Positions 25,142-37,486 are shown, numbered from the stretch's first letter. The stretch is DNA of 64,000 nt from Tethya wilhelma (GCA_964030475.1 CAXIPT010000001.1:7344179-7408178), one strand, 5' to 3'. Numbers and translations: made by a program. The notes: generated by a model not told the origin, from the sequence alone.

Positions 25142-25514
25142 TGATACACGCGTGATATAAGTGTTTGGTGTCATTTTCTACTGCGCGTGGGTGGGTTAAA
25201 GCACTGAGGCTTTAGTTAAAACACTATGGTCTAAGTTAAATCACTGTTGGACACAGGTGAGTGATTCTGGGAGTTTCTAGTCTACTTGTAGTTGTACCGC
25301 TTCCTTTGATCTACGTTATAGAAATGACACAAGTTAACTTGAAGCACTTGATCTACTCTGTGAAGATTATTACCAGCTACTCTTTTCTCAAAACTTAATG
25401 TTCACTCTAAAATCTCCTGCTTGGACACGAAAAAGCCTGATTGATCTGTGTTTAAACTTACTACTCGTGAAAATGCAGTAGGTTTTTGAGGTCAGACTGC
25501 ATGTGCATCATAAT

Positions 25515-25700
25515 AGTATATCATTGTATAGCCAGAAATATTGACAGTCAAAATATTTGCTCCACAGAAGATGATCAAAATAAAAATATTAATTAATGAA
25601 TTTAAATTGACGATCTGTGCATGCACATAGTATATAGATATACGGCAGCCAAATAATTATTGGCAGATTTGACCATTTGGACAAAACAACAAAATGACTA
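25515..25700. mobile_element. Degraded MITE, same family as 21633-21834
   Basis: 'tgtatagccagaaatattga' and 'atttgctccacag' match the left end and interior of the element in M13 intron 10, but the right terminal repeat is missing or decayed. Confidence 0.6.
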
Positions 25701-26765
25701 CCGTAACCCTTGGTGTGCATGTGCACCAAGGGTTAAAAATTGTTAATCAAGTTTACATGGTAAGCCTGACAAGGTCAGAGTCTGTGGAGCATCTATGCTA
25801 CATTCCTGTCACATCTTACCATTTGTACTGTCTCATCAGTTCCTAACTGAGAAATTTCTATTCAGAATCTATACTGAGTACTTTTGAACATGCATTGTAG
25901 ATCCAGCATACCAATTAAAAAGTGTACGCATGTGATCTTCCATTGGATATTTGCATAATTTGCTGCGGCTCTTTCAGCGTCTATACTAAGACTAAGGCAT
26001 AGGACACCATGAACCGTGTATCCCTCTTATCATCCTGACATTTGAGCAAAAGTTGAGATCGATGGCCTTTTGGTCCACATTGACTTAAATGTTAGAGAGT
26101 CAATCTGCTAGGCTCAGTCCGCTTTGAACAGTAGGCCGGACCATGCTACAGCTGGCCTGGTGAGCATCAGTTGGAGTTGTAGGATGATTGTAATCAAACA
26201 GTATAGTTTTGATACAGGCATATTCACACTGCATGAGAACTGTAGCTCCGGCTTGGCTTTAGTCTTAATTCTGCTTTCTCTTCCCTGTTTCTTTGTTGTC
26301 ATGGCAGAGCTGTGAGGAGCCTCAGTGTGACCATATAGCCAGTGCGGCACTGGCTTTGTTGCAACTGCACATGCACAAAGGTGAAAAAAGGTGAAATTCA
26401 GCTGCTCTCAGACCAGCAAGATCTGTTCAAAAACTGTTATATACTCAGTTGATGCTTCTGACGGATATTATTCTCTGTTATCCTTTTCATGCATGAACAA
26501 TCTGCATTGAACAGCACAATTATTTGTGGCTAATACCACTCTGTTGTACTATGCCAGGTGGAAACAATGATATAGTAAAGTCAGTCACATGTCATGAGTA
26601 TGTAAAGCCAGTTAAGGTCACATATTATTATTGTCAAACATGTACATGGTGTCTAACTATATACATGTAATACAGTACATACGGATCTAATCTCTCAGTG
26701 AATTTCTGTTGCATGAAGATGTCATTGAAGTTCCTGCCATTCCTGTTGGTATCCTTGATAGCAGC

Positions 26766-26810
26766 TGGAGCATGACAGAATAGAGCTTAGCTCTATTCTG
26801 TCATGCTCCA
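26766..26810. repeat. Perfect palindrome in a signal-peptide coding region
   Basis: The 22-base arms 26766-26787 and 26789-26810 are perfectly complementary around a single base at 26788. It sits where the signal-peptide frame meets the ectodomain frame and introduces a TGA at 26773. Either it inactivates the gene, or it lies inside a small intron (donor GTATCC at 26749, acceptor before 26824) and is spliced out. Confidence 0.9.
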
Positions 26811-28804
26811 TCATTATGCCAGGCTGTGGACTACTATGTCACACCTACTAACTCTTCAGACCCTGACTGCCCTGTTGGTGAGCCATGCTTCACTGTTGAC
26901 CACTATGTTCAAGAATTCAACATATATCCTAACCATGCAGAGGAGGACAACGCCACTTTGATATTCTTACCTGGTACACACAATCTAACTCAGAACTTCA
27001 TTGTATTTTATCTCAATATCTTGGTGTTAAGGCCTGTCAGTGATGCTTCTTCAGTAGTTATACTTTTGTATGCTAATATCACTTTAACTGATGTAACAGT
27101 AACAGTGAAAGCAATGAAATTTGTCAGTAGTAACATCAGGTATGTAGTTATGCAGCAATATCATAATGACGTTTTTTGCAACAACATTAATATTATGATA
27201 TTGGAGAGTGAATTCAGATGTTCTATGATCAACATTCATTTACAATGCGGAAACGTTAAGATAATAGGGAGTGAGTTCAAATGTTCTATGGTCGACATAG
27301 GACTTGGAAACTTAAATGTTTCTATTCTAAGCTCATCCTTCTATTCGTATTTACCCACTACCACTAGATGCGGGAGAACACACTCTTGGTGACATTACAT
27401 TTCAATTTGCCTGAAAATGCAGAGATACAGAAATCAGAAACTGGAGTTAACAGGGAGGATGGAATAGGATTGTCATATTCACAGAACATCATCGAATTAC
27501 CAATGTCTTCAACGGCAGTGTTATAAACTTCCAAAAACAATTCTGAATCAGTACCTCCACTAACACTTATACTGGTATTTGCCTTGTGTTGTTAAATTTG
27601 TATTATGGTATACGTACATCGTCAATTCATGTGCTTATATCAGACACCAGGATTTTTAACCACAGAGCAGGAGCTATTTATCTTTCATTTTATTATAGAG
27701 TTCTTCGTCCAGAAATAAATATTGCAATAAAAAACTGTACGATATTCAACAATTCATTTGAGTCCACAAGTCTTACTCCTGCCGTAGAATCAGCTGGAAT
27801 ATCTATTGTTTCTAATGCAGCTACCACATTTTTGTTTAGTTTGGTGAATATATGCATAGAAAACACAACATTCTTCAACAATTATGCTGATGAATCATCT
27901 GCTGTGATCAGCTTGTTGTTACAATACACAACTGTCATTTCCTAAACAATACAGAATCACCTATTAAGGCATACCAGAGTATTTTTACTCTCTCTGGTAA
28001 TGTTAGCTTGGAAGACAACATTGCAACCAAAGGAGGGGCTCTGTCACTAACACTTTCCACTGTTAACATCACTAATGGCTCCAACATTGTCTTCAGGAAT
28101 AACTCTGCTACTGATGTTGGAGGTGCCTTATATGTTCAGTCACTCAGTGCAGACCTGTATTTGGACAATGATATGTTTACAGCAACCCCATGCTTCTATC
28201 AACTGTTTGGATATATGGGGGATGATTGGGATAAGTATTCCTTGAACTTTGTTAATAACACTGCTACGAATGGAGGGGACCATGTGTTTGGAACATCATT
28301 ACAAAGCTTTTGTGTAGCTGGTGGTCAAACTTCTTCAAGAATTATCAGTGGTCGTGTTGCTCAAAAATTTTTCCTTTTTCAATCATCTCATGGTTCTGAA
28401 TTGTCCCCAGTTTCATCCATACCAACCTGTATTTGTCTATGTGATTCAGGTGGACAGTTTAACTGCTCTGATGTATCACAGATATTTTGCAGAATACAGG
28501 CAGCACCTGGTGAGAAGTTCAACATCTCAGCATGCAGTTATTGTAGGTAGTGAGTTTGGAACAGCAAGAGGATCAGTTTATGCACAGTTTTTACCTCTGA
28601 ACGGACATGAAGCTAATCTATCAGAGCAATATCAATACACACATGGAATAAGAGATCACCACCATTGTACGTTGTTGAACTATATACCATCCTCTCAGCC
28701 AACCAGAGGGAAGTTCTTGTACTGACAGCTACAGAACGCAAGGTTTCAACCTTTGGTAATTACAAAACACTGCTCAACTCTTAACCACCCCAGCCTATGT
28801 CAAT

Positions 28805-30382
28805 GTGACAATGCTCCCTTGTCCCTTGGGATTTCACCTTGTTGGTAACCCTCCTAATAGATGTGATTGTTATGAGATATTTAAGAAGAACTCTATCCCT
28901 TGTAGAGTTGCTGAAGGTGGAAATGGCTACATAACTCGCAATGGAACCCTGTGGGTGAATGCTTCATTCAGTGGAGAAAACTCTACTGGTGTCTTTCTAC
29001 ACGAATACTGTCCCTTTAGTTATTGTATTTCATACCAAGTGACTGTTGACCTAACCAATGATCCAGACATCCAATGTGCCTTCAATCACTCTGGAATTCT
29101 GTGTGGAGCTTGCAAACCAGGCTATAGTACAGTTTTGGGGAGCTCAAGATGTTTTCAATGTCCTAATAGTTATCTGGCTCTTCTCTTCCTGTTTGCAGTT
29201 GCCGGCATTGTACTGGTACTCTTCATCAAGCTCTTGAACCTGACAGTGGCACATGGAACAATCAATGGTCTTATATTCTATGCCAACATTGTCTGGGTAA
29301 ACCAAAGTCTTCTATTTCCCAATGATGGCCATACCAATGGAGCTACCATGATTCTCAAGACTTTCATAGCGTGGTTAAATCTAGACCTTGGAATTGAGAC
29401 CTGCTTTGTGAATGGACTGGATGGCTATTGGAAGACGTGGCTACAGTTTGTGTTTCCATTTTACATTTGGAGCATTACTGGAGTGATTATCATAACAACG
29501 AGGCATTCTGTGTTTTTAACAAGACTCTTTGGAAAAAATTCTGTCTCTGTTTTAGCTACTCTCTTCCTCTTGTCTTACTCTAAACTCCTACGTACTATTG
29601 TCACTGCTGTGAATGTGACCTATCTGGTGGATTATCCTAGTAAAAGTCATCTGTCTGTGTGGTCTTTTGATGGCAATCTGAAATACTGTGGCACTCCTCA
29701 TGTCTTTCTTTTCTGTTTTTCTGTAAGTGTTCTGCTCTTTCTCTGGTTGCCTTATACATCTTTGCTTTTATCCTCTCAACTGCTTCGAAAAGCATCAACA
29801 TCAAAATGTTTCAGGTGGGTAGACAAAATGAAGCCAATCTTTGATGTTTATTTCTCTCCTCTTAAGGATCACCATCACTATTGGGTAGGAGTCCAACTGA
29901 TAGCCAGGGGCATTCTCCTCATCACCTTCTCTCAAACATCCTCCAACATTCCTGCTGCCAACTTCATAGCCATGACGACTGTCTCAGTAGTGCTTCTCTT
30001 CTATGTAGCCCAAAGTGGACATCTCTACAAGAAATTCTATGTATCATTACTTGAAACGACATTTCTTCTCAACCTGGCTCTACTTGGAGGAAGTGCACTC
30101 TTTGTGAATGTGACAAAAGGAAATGTGACAGCTCTTGTTTACGTTTCCTTTGGAATAGCCTTTGTCCAGTTCATTATAATACTGCTAGTACATTTACTCA
30201 GTATAGTCAGAATGTGTTACAAGAAATTAAAACGTGTGAAACCAGAAGATTATGAAAATCTCCAAGCTGAATCTGATGATCTTACAAGTAGGAGGCAGAT
30301 TGCAACAGTTAGCCATGTTGATAGACTGTTATATAAAAATGGTAACTCAAAATTCCGTGAATCACTCTTGGAAGATATTTGA
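28805..30382 (+). CDS. Intact C-terminal multi-TM reading frame of the 26713-30382 gene
   Basis: These 525 residues are open without a stop. The first 110 or so hold eight or more cysteines and several N-glycosylation sites, ending in CGACKPGYSTVLGSSRCFQC. Then come about eight hydrophobic segments, starting with YLALLFLFAVAGIVLVLFI, with polar loops between them. The C-terminal tail is charged and lacks a TM segment. It could be translated on its own only if a separate start existed; no signal peptide is present at 28805. I therefore treat it as the surviving end of the pseudogene above. The family is not one I can name. Confidence 0.6.
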   Translation: MTMLPCPLGFHLVGNPPNRCDCYEIFKKNSIPCRVAEGGNGYITRNGTLWVNASFSGENSTGVFLHEYCPFSYCISYQVTVDLTNDPDIQCAFNHSGILCGACKPGYSTVLGSSRCFQCPNSYLALLFLFAVAGIVLVLFIKLLNLTVAHGTINGLIFYANIVWVNQSLLFPNDGHTNGATMILKTFIAWLNLDLGIETCFVNGLDGYWKTWLQFVFPFYIWSITGVIIITTRHSVFLTRLFGKNSVSVLATLFLLSYSKLLRTIVTAVNVTYLVDYPSKSHLSVWSFDGNLKYCGTPHVFLFCFSVSVLLFLWLPYTSLLLSSQLLRKASTSKCFRWVDKMKPIFDVYFSPLKDHHHYWVGVQLIARGILLITFSQTSSNIPAANFIAMTTVSVVLLFYVAQSGHLYKKFYVSLLETTFLLNLALLGGSALFVNVTKGNVTALVYVSFGIAFVQFIIILLVHLLSIVRMCYKKLKRVKPEDYENLQAESDDLTSRRQIATVSHVDRLLYKNGNSKFRESLLEDI

Positions 30383-30604
30383 CCATTATTATAGCAAGAC
30401 TATTAAGTGATTTGATTTGTGTATATAGTTTGTGAGCTAAAGGCAAAACAGCATTTGTAGTACTTGTGCATTATTATACTAACCTTAATTTTGTGTTCAG
30501 TTAACTTTTAAAGCTGATTAAAGTTATTTCTTGCAATTACACATTTGACATGTAGAGGCAGTTGAAATTGCGTGTAGACTGTTTGTTTTGTTTATTAAAA
30601 ATTT

Positions 30605-30750
30605 ATCATACAAAGATGATCATGTTTACAGCTGTTACTCTCCTCACCCAAGTAATGAACTTGCAGAACTGGAATTTGAAGCACTTATCCCTGCTTTACA
30701 GGCATGTTTATAAATCAGGTCAGAGACATATATATGCCCTCTGTAAGTGA
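30605..30750 (+). pseudogene. Relic of PRKDC-like exon with its GC donor
   Basis: It matches 49410-49555: 'cagctgttactctcc', 'gaatttgaagcactt' and 'ccctgctttacag' are shared, followed by 'gcatgtttata'. The exon end at 30701 is followed by GC, as in the better copy. A deletion and a frame change make it non-coding. Order and orientation agree with the relic at 24537. Confidence 0.78.
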
Positions 30751-31848
30751 GTTTAAACTCTCCAGGTTTCTATGAAATTTTGGGGTATAAAATATCATGT
30801 ACTTCTCTCGTGACAATTGATAATCATGAATAACAACTAGCAAGCTACTAGCCTCATTCTCAGCTCTCCTTTTTGACCTTTTTACTCAGAAAGAAGGGGA
30901 GAGCCTGGTTAGAAATAAGAACAACCCGAGCTGGCAGCATTAGTTTTGACTCACTGTAACTTTCAGAGGTCAAATTAAGAACATGTCTAATTTTGTGTCT
31001 ATCCCTAAGTCATTCAAGTCATTTGGTATGTTTTTGCCAATTTATAAAAAAATTTGCAACTACAAAAATTCTGCTGGTGGTGTAAATTAAGCCACAGTTT
31101 GATCCCCAGGATGATATGGGCGCTATTTAGAGTATTTATTATGTGATCACTGACAATGAAATTCTTGCTGCAAAATGTCATGTTGTACACCTGTTGTCAC
31201 TATATGCATGTATGACCATGCATTTAGTGTGGGAGTATCTGTGACTATATAAACTACCATAATAGTATGAAGGTCACTATGCATACCATATAAATTTTAC
31301 CATTAGTCTTGTGATCATCTGAAATGCAATGTAGAGTAGATTGATTTTTTTCGTAGAAAGTCAAGTTTGTTAGTGTTCTTGATCTCAAAGTGATGAAATA
31401 ATCTCTTCAACATTTTGTGAAAATTTTTTATCTGATAATAGTCAGAAATGTAGACAGTCAGTAATTAGATGTTGTCATCTATGTGTATATTGGGGCGTGG
31501 TCATATAGCCAAAGGTATACAACTGAAGACCATGCCGACATGATAGCAATCATGGCATGATGCATTGTCAAGAGCTCAAATTTTCACGAATTTGTGAGCA
31601 ATTCATAAGCCTGTAAGTATAAATTGCTTATTGTTATCATATCAGCAGATTCAATTATTTATTTACATGTTCTATGTAATTGGACAGACACAACATTTGT
31701 TAGGTAATGAATACCATACATATGTTCCTTCATATCAGCTTGTGCTTGTGTATGTATGCTTATACAAAATCAATCATGGTCTGTATAGCAATATGATACT
31801 TGTTCAGATAGTGTTGGTTTGAGTGATCACATGCCACTCAGTTGTTTG

Positions 31849-32321
31849 AGACGAACTCCTCATGTGCTGAGTCATATCCTTCTTCAGCTTCAGACTCAGT
31901 GACCAATGTACTCTTAAAGACCGTTATACCTGAGACCATTTCAGTGCGATATGGGTCATAGCCAACATTAGGCACAATATACTAGTATCACTGATTTCAG
32001 TTGCCGGCCAAAATTGTAGATGCCTTCTTCATTTTGAACCCCAAGAACCAACAGATTATGTTGACCAACTTTAATTTTGTATGGGTGTCTCCCATTGTTC
32101 TTCCACGTTGATAGGCAAGTCTGTACTGACACGGTTGTACTGGGAAGCAGGATGTAAATTGGGTGGAGGTTGTGGAGACAATTCTTGATGATGAAAGTGG
32201 ATTCACTTCTTGTGCGATGTGTGTGTGTCTGATTGAGAGCAGTTGCTCCATTTGTTGTCAGGATGAGTATCAGAAGAAGGAAGGCAATTGTGTTTTCTGT
32301 GTAAAGAGATAAGGTGATCAT
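31849..32321 (-). CDS. Possible small secreted protein (hypothetical)
   Basis: On the minus strand an ATG at 32321 opens a 117-aa frame with a signal-peptide-like core (AFLLLILILTTNGATA) and later text such as NLLVLGVQNEEGIYNFGRQ. The frame stops at 31968. A second frame continues with YIVPNVGYDPYRTEM and an acidic tail ending at about 31849. A short intron or a one-base lesion near 31985 could join them. I recognise no family. The continuation beyond the stop is the main reason to think it real. Confidence 0.3.
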
Positions 32322-33096
32322 GTGTGTACTGTTTTAAGTAAGAGTATAGGCAGGAAACAGGATGTAGAGTGATTGAATCAAAGTATAAAAATGCTTGGGA
32401 ATCCCCTATGATGTAATGCCTATGGCCATTAATTTTGTGGCCATAGCATTTAGCAACCCTTATTCCTATTATTCAAGCTCAGCTCACTGTAAACATCCTT
32501 TGCTCTATCTATAGCCACTTTTGATTTAAGTCTGGTTGCTGTATTTTTATAGTTAAATTAATTTTTTTAGTAAATGTACAATGCACAGAATCATACCTTC
32601 TATGCTGATAACTAGCTGTCAAGTAGAGTTCTGTTGGCACTTTACTCTCTATTAGACAAAGTCTGATCACAGTTGTAAACTGCTTCCCTGTGATTATCTC
32701 ATTGCCTGTGAAAGCTGTAAGAACTACACTAGCTAACCTCAAGTGCAAAGGCTGTAAGTATGTGATGGTAGTTAGTTATTGTAGTTCAATAAGAAAATTT
32801 CTTATCAAAAATGAGATTAAATGGGTATGCGTAGCTTACATTCATGAATGGATAGTGTGTACCTAAGTTAAATGGACAGTTTCATTTCATATTATATCTT
32901 GCTTCAAAATTTGTGTATAATGATGGCTTGACATGCAATTAATGAAAAATTGATGTGTGAACAACAATAAAGGGTTGTAATGCTGTTACTTCAATTGTAC
33001 CTGGGTGCTTATGATAATGTGAATGTGCTTGTGTGATGTGAAATTGATTCAGTTCATGTTGTAATCATCCATTCATGTTCTCTTTTTCCCACCTTG

Positions 33097-33414
33097 CTAT
33101 TTAACAAACATTGTCTTGTTTGAGTTATAGCTTCTTTCTTGAACTGGTAATATAGTACCATGATTGACCATGGGTGCAATTTGTGGCTGTTGCCAAGATT
33201 GTTGGCGATCAGGAACGAGCCTTCCTTGTTGAGCTTGAAAGACCCTTTCAATTTGAATGAGATATGGTCCCTCCATGGCTCCATTCGCTGGGAAGTGAAT
33301 GAGGGCAGGCAGTTGGTGATCTGGTTCCTCCTCTTGTACTGGTGCTGGAAATACAGAAACAATTGGCTGTTGTTGGAAAATGGCATTGCGAAGTCGAGTG
33401 TACCACTGATACAA
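33097..33414 (-). CDS. Possible minus-strand coding exon (hypothetical)
   Basis: A 105-aa frame on the minus strand contains protein-like text rich in Pro, Gln and Glu (VSVFPAPVQEEEPDHQ, APMVNHGTILPVQE). It lacks a signal peptide and a recognised domain. Upstream on that strand lies a long dinucleotide repeat, so no start region is visible. It could be a C-terminal exon of a decayed gene. Confidence 0.25.
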   Translation of the reverse strand: MYQWYTRLRNAIFQQQPIVSVFPAPVQEEEPDHQLPALIHFPANGAMEGPYLIQIERVFQAQQGRLVPDRQQSWQQPQIAPMVNHGTILPVQERSYNSNKTMFVK

Positions 33415-33464
33415 GTGTTGGTACTGTGCATCCAGAAAAGCTGCCGTGTTTATATTTGTTTGTG

Positions 33465-33465
<1 letters not shown>

Positions 33466-33538
<73 letters not shown>
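33466..33538. repeat. (GT)n microsatellite
   Basis: An uninterrupted alternating GT run of about 72 bases. Other (CA)n or (GT)n tracts lie at 45920-45945 and 62629-62657. Confidence 0.97.
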
Positions 33539-34420
33539 TAAATATCTGTAGGAGGTATAAGTGGGGTGTGGATGTGTGTCTATGTATGTATACTGGTATA
33601 GAATTATGTAATACTCCAATTATTATGGCAGAGTTGTTATCCTTGAAAAGGGGTTTGCCACCTTCTCCTGTGTACGTGTACAGGCTTGCAAATTATATTC
33701 ATCATGAGACATGCATTCCCAATGACCCAAGCCATTGAACAGTATTCATGGTTTTGCAAAGGGAGCCATGTGTGGTGAATTTTTTAGGATCAACCTTTGA
33801 TTTATCATTTCTGACTAAACTATTTTCATTTATTGAGTCAATATGTGTGGCAAAATTTTCTGCATCACCTTCATACTTTAGACCATATTTTTTTTACAAA
33901 TATCATGGTACCTCTCAATCTGTCTGCCATCTTGTTGATCTCTTTATCTCAGTCTCCAGGAACAGAAGCCACTGTTGTATGGTTGAAACTGTACACAAAA
34001 GTGTCTCCTTCTGTCTTCTGAGATTGTAGAAACTATAGCTAGTCTTCTACTCTCCACAAATCTTGTCTATATCCTTTCTAAGCTTATTCACAGCTTCTCC
34101 AGTAAACTAAGCAAATGTCCAGCGGTGAGTGTTTGATAAATGACGTATACATTTAATCACGTGCCGTGACTCCTAAAACAATTGTTGTGAATATTGATGA
34201 TCACATCATTGCATATATCGTGAATATTGTTAAGCTACTGTCTATGCAGAAAACAATGTGTATGTAGACATAATATATAGCTTATTCTTTTTTTTGTGTC
34301 AATCAATAATTATTAGTGCGCATTAATTAAGTCTTCGATGGGAGTGATGCTCTCAGCTGTTAAGTTTTTTTTGTTTGGTAAACATTTTGTCAGAACCGAG
34401 TTTGTAAGGAGACTGTACTG

Positions 34421-34610
34421 ACACACTCACACACTCACACACTCACACACTCATACACTCACACTCACACTCACATTCACATACTCACATACTCATACAC
34501 TCACACACTCACACACTCACACACTCACACTCACACACTCACACACTCACACACTCACACACTCACACACTCACACACTCACACACTCACACACTCACAC
34601 ACTCACACAC
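34421..34610. repeat. (CACACACT)n-type minisatellite
   Basis: About 190 bases of an eight-base CA-rich unit with variants (actcac, attcac, atactc) in the first half and near-perfect copies in the second half, suggesting growth at the right end. Confidence 0.95.
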
Positions 34611-35285
34611 ATATTCTTTAGACCCTCCAGATCTTAATGTGCACCATGTTGTGAGCCAGGTAGCAATGCAGTAGCTGCAAAATGTTCCTAAACACTCAGT
34701 ATATGGTTCAGCTCTACAGGAAAAATACTATGGTAGGTTGTATATGTACTACATGTAGAAAGAACAATACAATAAGCTGACTCAAATCAAATTATGCAAG
34801 CTATAGTGCCGGTATAATATTATGTAACAATTTCCAGCTCTTCCCTTTACCACTTGGTAATAGTGATAGCACATTTGCTGTTTGGCTGTCCTTATTTCCC
34901 ATGAAATGGGTTAATTGATATGTGCAACTGTTTAATCTGTATCTTAGTCTCAGAATTCAAAGGTTGTAAGAAACTGGGATTTGTACCATTGCAATAAGAA
35001 TGATGAAAGCTTTCAAATGATATCTATTTGATGTAGGTTTGATTCGATCTGGCCATAAAAAGCACAATTGCCAGAGAATTTTATCACATTTTTACTTTGA
35101 ATACAAAACCAAACGAAATAGTAGTCAAACCTCTTTTTGAGCTGATTACAATGGTGTAAGTCTAAGTCCCAGCTTTTTATGACCTTCCTAGACTAACATA
35201 TGGAGAAAAACAGATCAAAAGAATTAAAGAAACAATTATATATAGAGATATAATATATGTGTATACACAAAACACAAAACTATAG

Positions 35286-35422
35286 AGTGATTGATCCATT
35301 GCAAAAAAGTGAAGATTTCACAAGAATGTACAGTTGTCCTATTGGTCTGCTGTATGAGGAAGATAATGTCAGCTTTGGTAGTCAGTCCGCTGTGCCACTG
35401 CCTAACCACACCTATAGTTAGA
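35286..35422 (+). pseudogene. Relic of the M13 protease last exon
   Basis: The sequence aligns with 23694-23830. 'gtgattgatcc..ttgcaaaa.agtgaagattt' corresponds to the exon coding VIGPLQNSEDF, and cysteine codons and part of the 3' flank are retained. The C-terminal QLW end is lost and the reading continues to another stop. It lies just upstream of PRKDC exon 1, as the true M13 3' end lies upstream of the PRKDC relic at 24022. Confidence 0.78.
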
Positions 35423-37486
35423 CTATATAACACAACTTTCAAACTGAGATTCCTCTGTATCAATTAATTTTGCAGTTTTTCTTTTATTGTTTGCAGGCAT
35501 GCTTCACCATATATGGCTTCACATAATCGACGTCACTCACTGAATGTCTATCAAAAACTTGAAGGTCTGAGTTCATTTCCACCATGGACGTGGATCCAGC
35601 TAACGTGTCTTCATGCATGGCTGAGTCTTTGAGCGTGCTCTCCGAGGCTTTGTTGGCTACTCTTTGCTCCAAGAATCCTCACAGAGAATTTCAAGCAGCG
35701 CAGCTGGCCTCAGACCTCTACACACTCTATATTGAGAGCGTATCTGATACTGAACTTAATTGGTGAGGAGGTACATTGGATTTATCACATTTTTTGTGGG
35801 GTGGGAAGCCAGTTCTGTCATATTTTTTTGCAACAACTGTATGAATATAACTTTGTGTGGATGTATTAAGAAGATGTGATTGAAGTGTGCAATCACATTA
35901 ATTTAATAGTATAAACTGTACATGCATTTGCTGTGTTAATCCTCATGACACTGCTATGATGAAATAAGCGTAGTTTAAACTACAAAATAGCTAGTGCAGA
36001 TGCACGTGTTTATACAGTATTAAATATTGTTTGCTAGGAGAATGAAATAAGGCTATCTAGTGTACAATACTGGTTGCCATGGGAATACACCTCACAAATT
36101 ATGTTGTGATGTGTGATTGTAATTGTTTGAATGTATGTGAATGTAGTGTGTATGTGCTTGTCTCTCGTGATGTCAAGAGTATACTTCATATTGTATACAA
36201 TTATACTCTTGCTGAAGTGCATTGATGTTTGTGTCTTGTCTTTATGTAACTTACTGTTCTTCAGTTAATTCTCTTCAACAAAGATAATGGAGTATTGAGA
36301 TTCCTCAGAGAATCAGCAACTCTGGAAGAGGTATAGGTACTTACATGAAATATTGAACAAAATTAGAAGTGTACACATGCAGATGCGCTATACCCAAACC
36401 AAGCTTCAAGTTTGATACTCATTGATCAACTTGAATATCTTATACTTAACTGTGCCTGTATAAGTATGTTTGTTTCTGCTCATTTGCAGTTTGTAAAGAA
36501 GAGCTTTTGAAACTTTTGGAAGCCTATACATTAAAATTCTTGGTGACAAGATTTTGCCATATACTGTTGAAATCAAGGTATGATGTCGTCTTTGAAACTC
36601 ACTACCATTATATTACAGTAAATGTTTTTAAAGGTATATAATTTTGGTTGATGTTCCTGCATTTTAGGAGGTGTGTATCGCACTGTTCTCTCGTGACAAA
36701 GCTAGTAAAATGAAGAATGCTACCTTTCCAACTTTGATTGCTGTAAGATGTACTTAATTTCCTTCTTGCACATGTTATCTCAGTTGCATGCTTTTGTGTT
36801 TCTATAGATTCTTGAGTTGTGTGCTCGCTCACCAGCTGTTGAGGCGTTGAATGTCCCCAAAGTGGCTGACAAGTGAGTCACTGTTTGTACATGTACATAC
36901 CTCTTTATCTCTTGTTTTATTTCAGTGCTTTGTGAGTTGAGTATGTCTAATACATTATGGATCATTATGACGGTTTATGATAGATCTTTTGCTGATTTTT
37001 TTGCCTTACACAATAGATTCTTTCAGGCATGTCTCCAACCAACCAAGAACACATCAACTGGTATGTTCTCCATATTCCTAGCTATATGTACTTACATGTG
37101 CTGAGCTCTTTGTAATTATGTCATACAGTGCGAGGTGGCATCTTCCAACTCCTGGGGACTCTGTGTGAAGTCTACCCTGAGTGTATAGTAGCCAATTCTG
37201 TGAGACTGATTGAGATCTACATGAGAACCTTATGCCGCTCTGAGATGCTCTCCAAGAGCAAGAACAAACCTAGCTGATATACCAGTCATTGGAGGCTGCT
37301 TGAGGGGACTCTGCTCCTACCTCACCAACTTCTCACAGTCTGCAGCTGAAGGTTTGTGCCTGTGGTGCTAGAATAGTGTAAAAGTTCTGTTTGTGTGTGT
37401 GTCTACATAACTCATGACTCAATGTTCACATTCTGGTTCTCTGGAAATCCTTTTCAAATAAGTCAATTAGGAAGTATATGTTATAG

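Larger units (their letters stand above)
23800..26712 (+). other. Gene-poor stretch with relics of PRKDC exons
   Basis: No intact gene. It contains the relics at 24022-24114 and 24537-24636, the hairpin at 25082-25141 and the element relic at 25515-25700. Short reading frames on either strand (for example 24739-25149 minus) have no recognisable features and look like chance. Confidence 0.6.
26713..30382 (+). pseudogene. Frameshifted beta-helix / multi-TM membrane gene
   Basis: The signal-like start lies at 26713 (MKMSLKFLPFLLVSLIAAGA). From 26824 a surface-protein sequence begins with DYYVTPTNSSDPDCPVG. Pmp-like repeats follow, with FRNN..GGAL and NN..GG motifs (to about 28300), then a cysteine-rich segment and, in one clean frame from 28805 to 30382, a 525-aa C-terminal part. 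That part has the motif C-G-A-C-x-P-G-Y followed by C-x-x-C and about eight hydrophobic membrane segments. The frame changes near 27385, 27930, 28540, 28690 and 28785, with a TAA in the bridge, so I call it a pseudogene. Its C-terminal half shares the cysteine/TM layout of the genes at 55537-60525 and 63197-64000. Sequencing errors cannot be ruled out, but the 13-kb clean frame nearby argues against poor sequence. Confidence 0.75.
30383..35285 (+). other. Gene-poor, simple-repeat-rich stretch
   Basis: Apart from one PRKDC exon relic, two weak minus-strand candidates and two long simple-sequence arrays, I see no gene here. On the minus strand of 33650-34030 short coding-like stretches broken by stops may be a decayed gene. 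Confidence 0.5.

Noticed and set aside
24739..25149. 136-aa minus-strand frame
   Set aside because: It overlaps a hairpin and shows no leader, domain or repeat; probably chance.
26114..26350. Small frames on both strands upstream of the membrane gene
   Set aside because: Neither has a domain, and both use low-complexity text without conservation visible in the window.
34421..34610. CACACACT array considered as telomeric or CRISPR-like repeat
   Set aside because: Units are short and contiguous without spacers, and the motif is not TTAGGG-like. It is a simple minisatellite.
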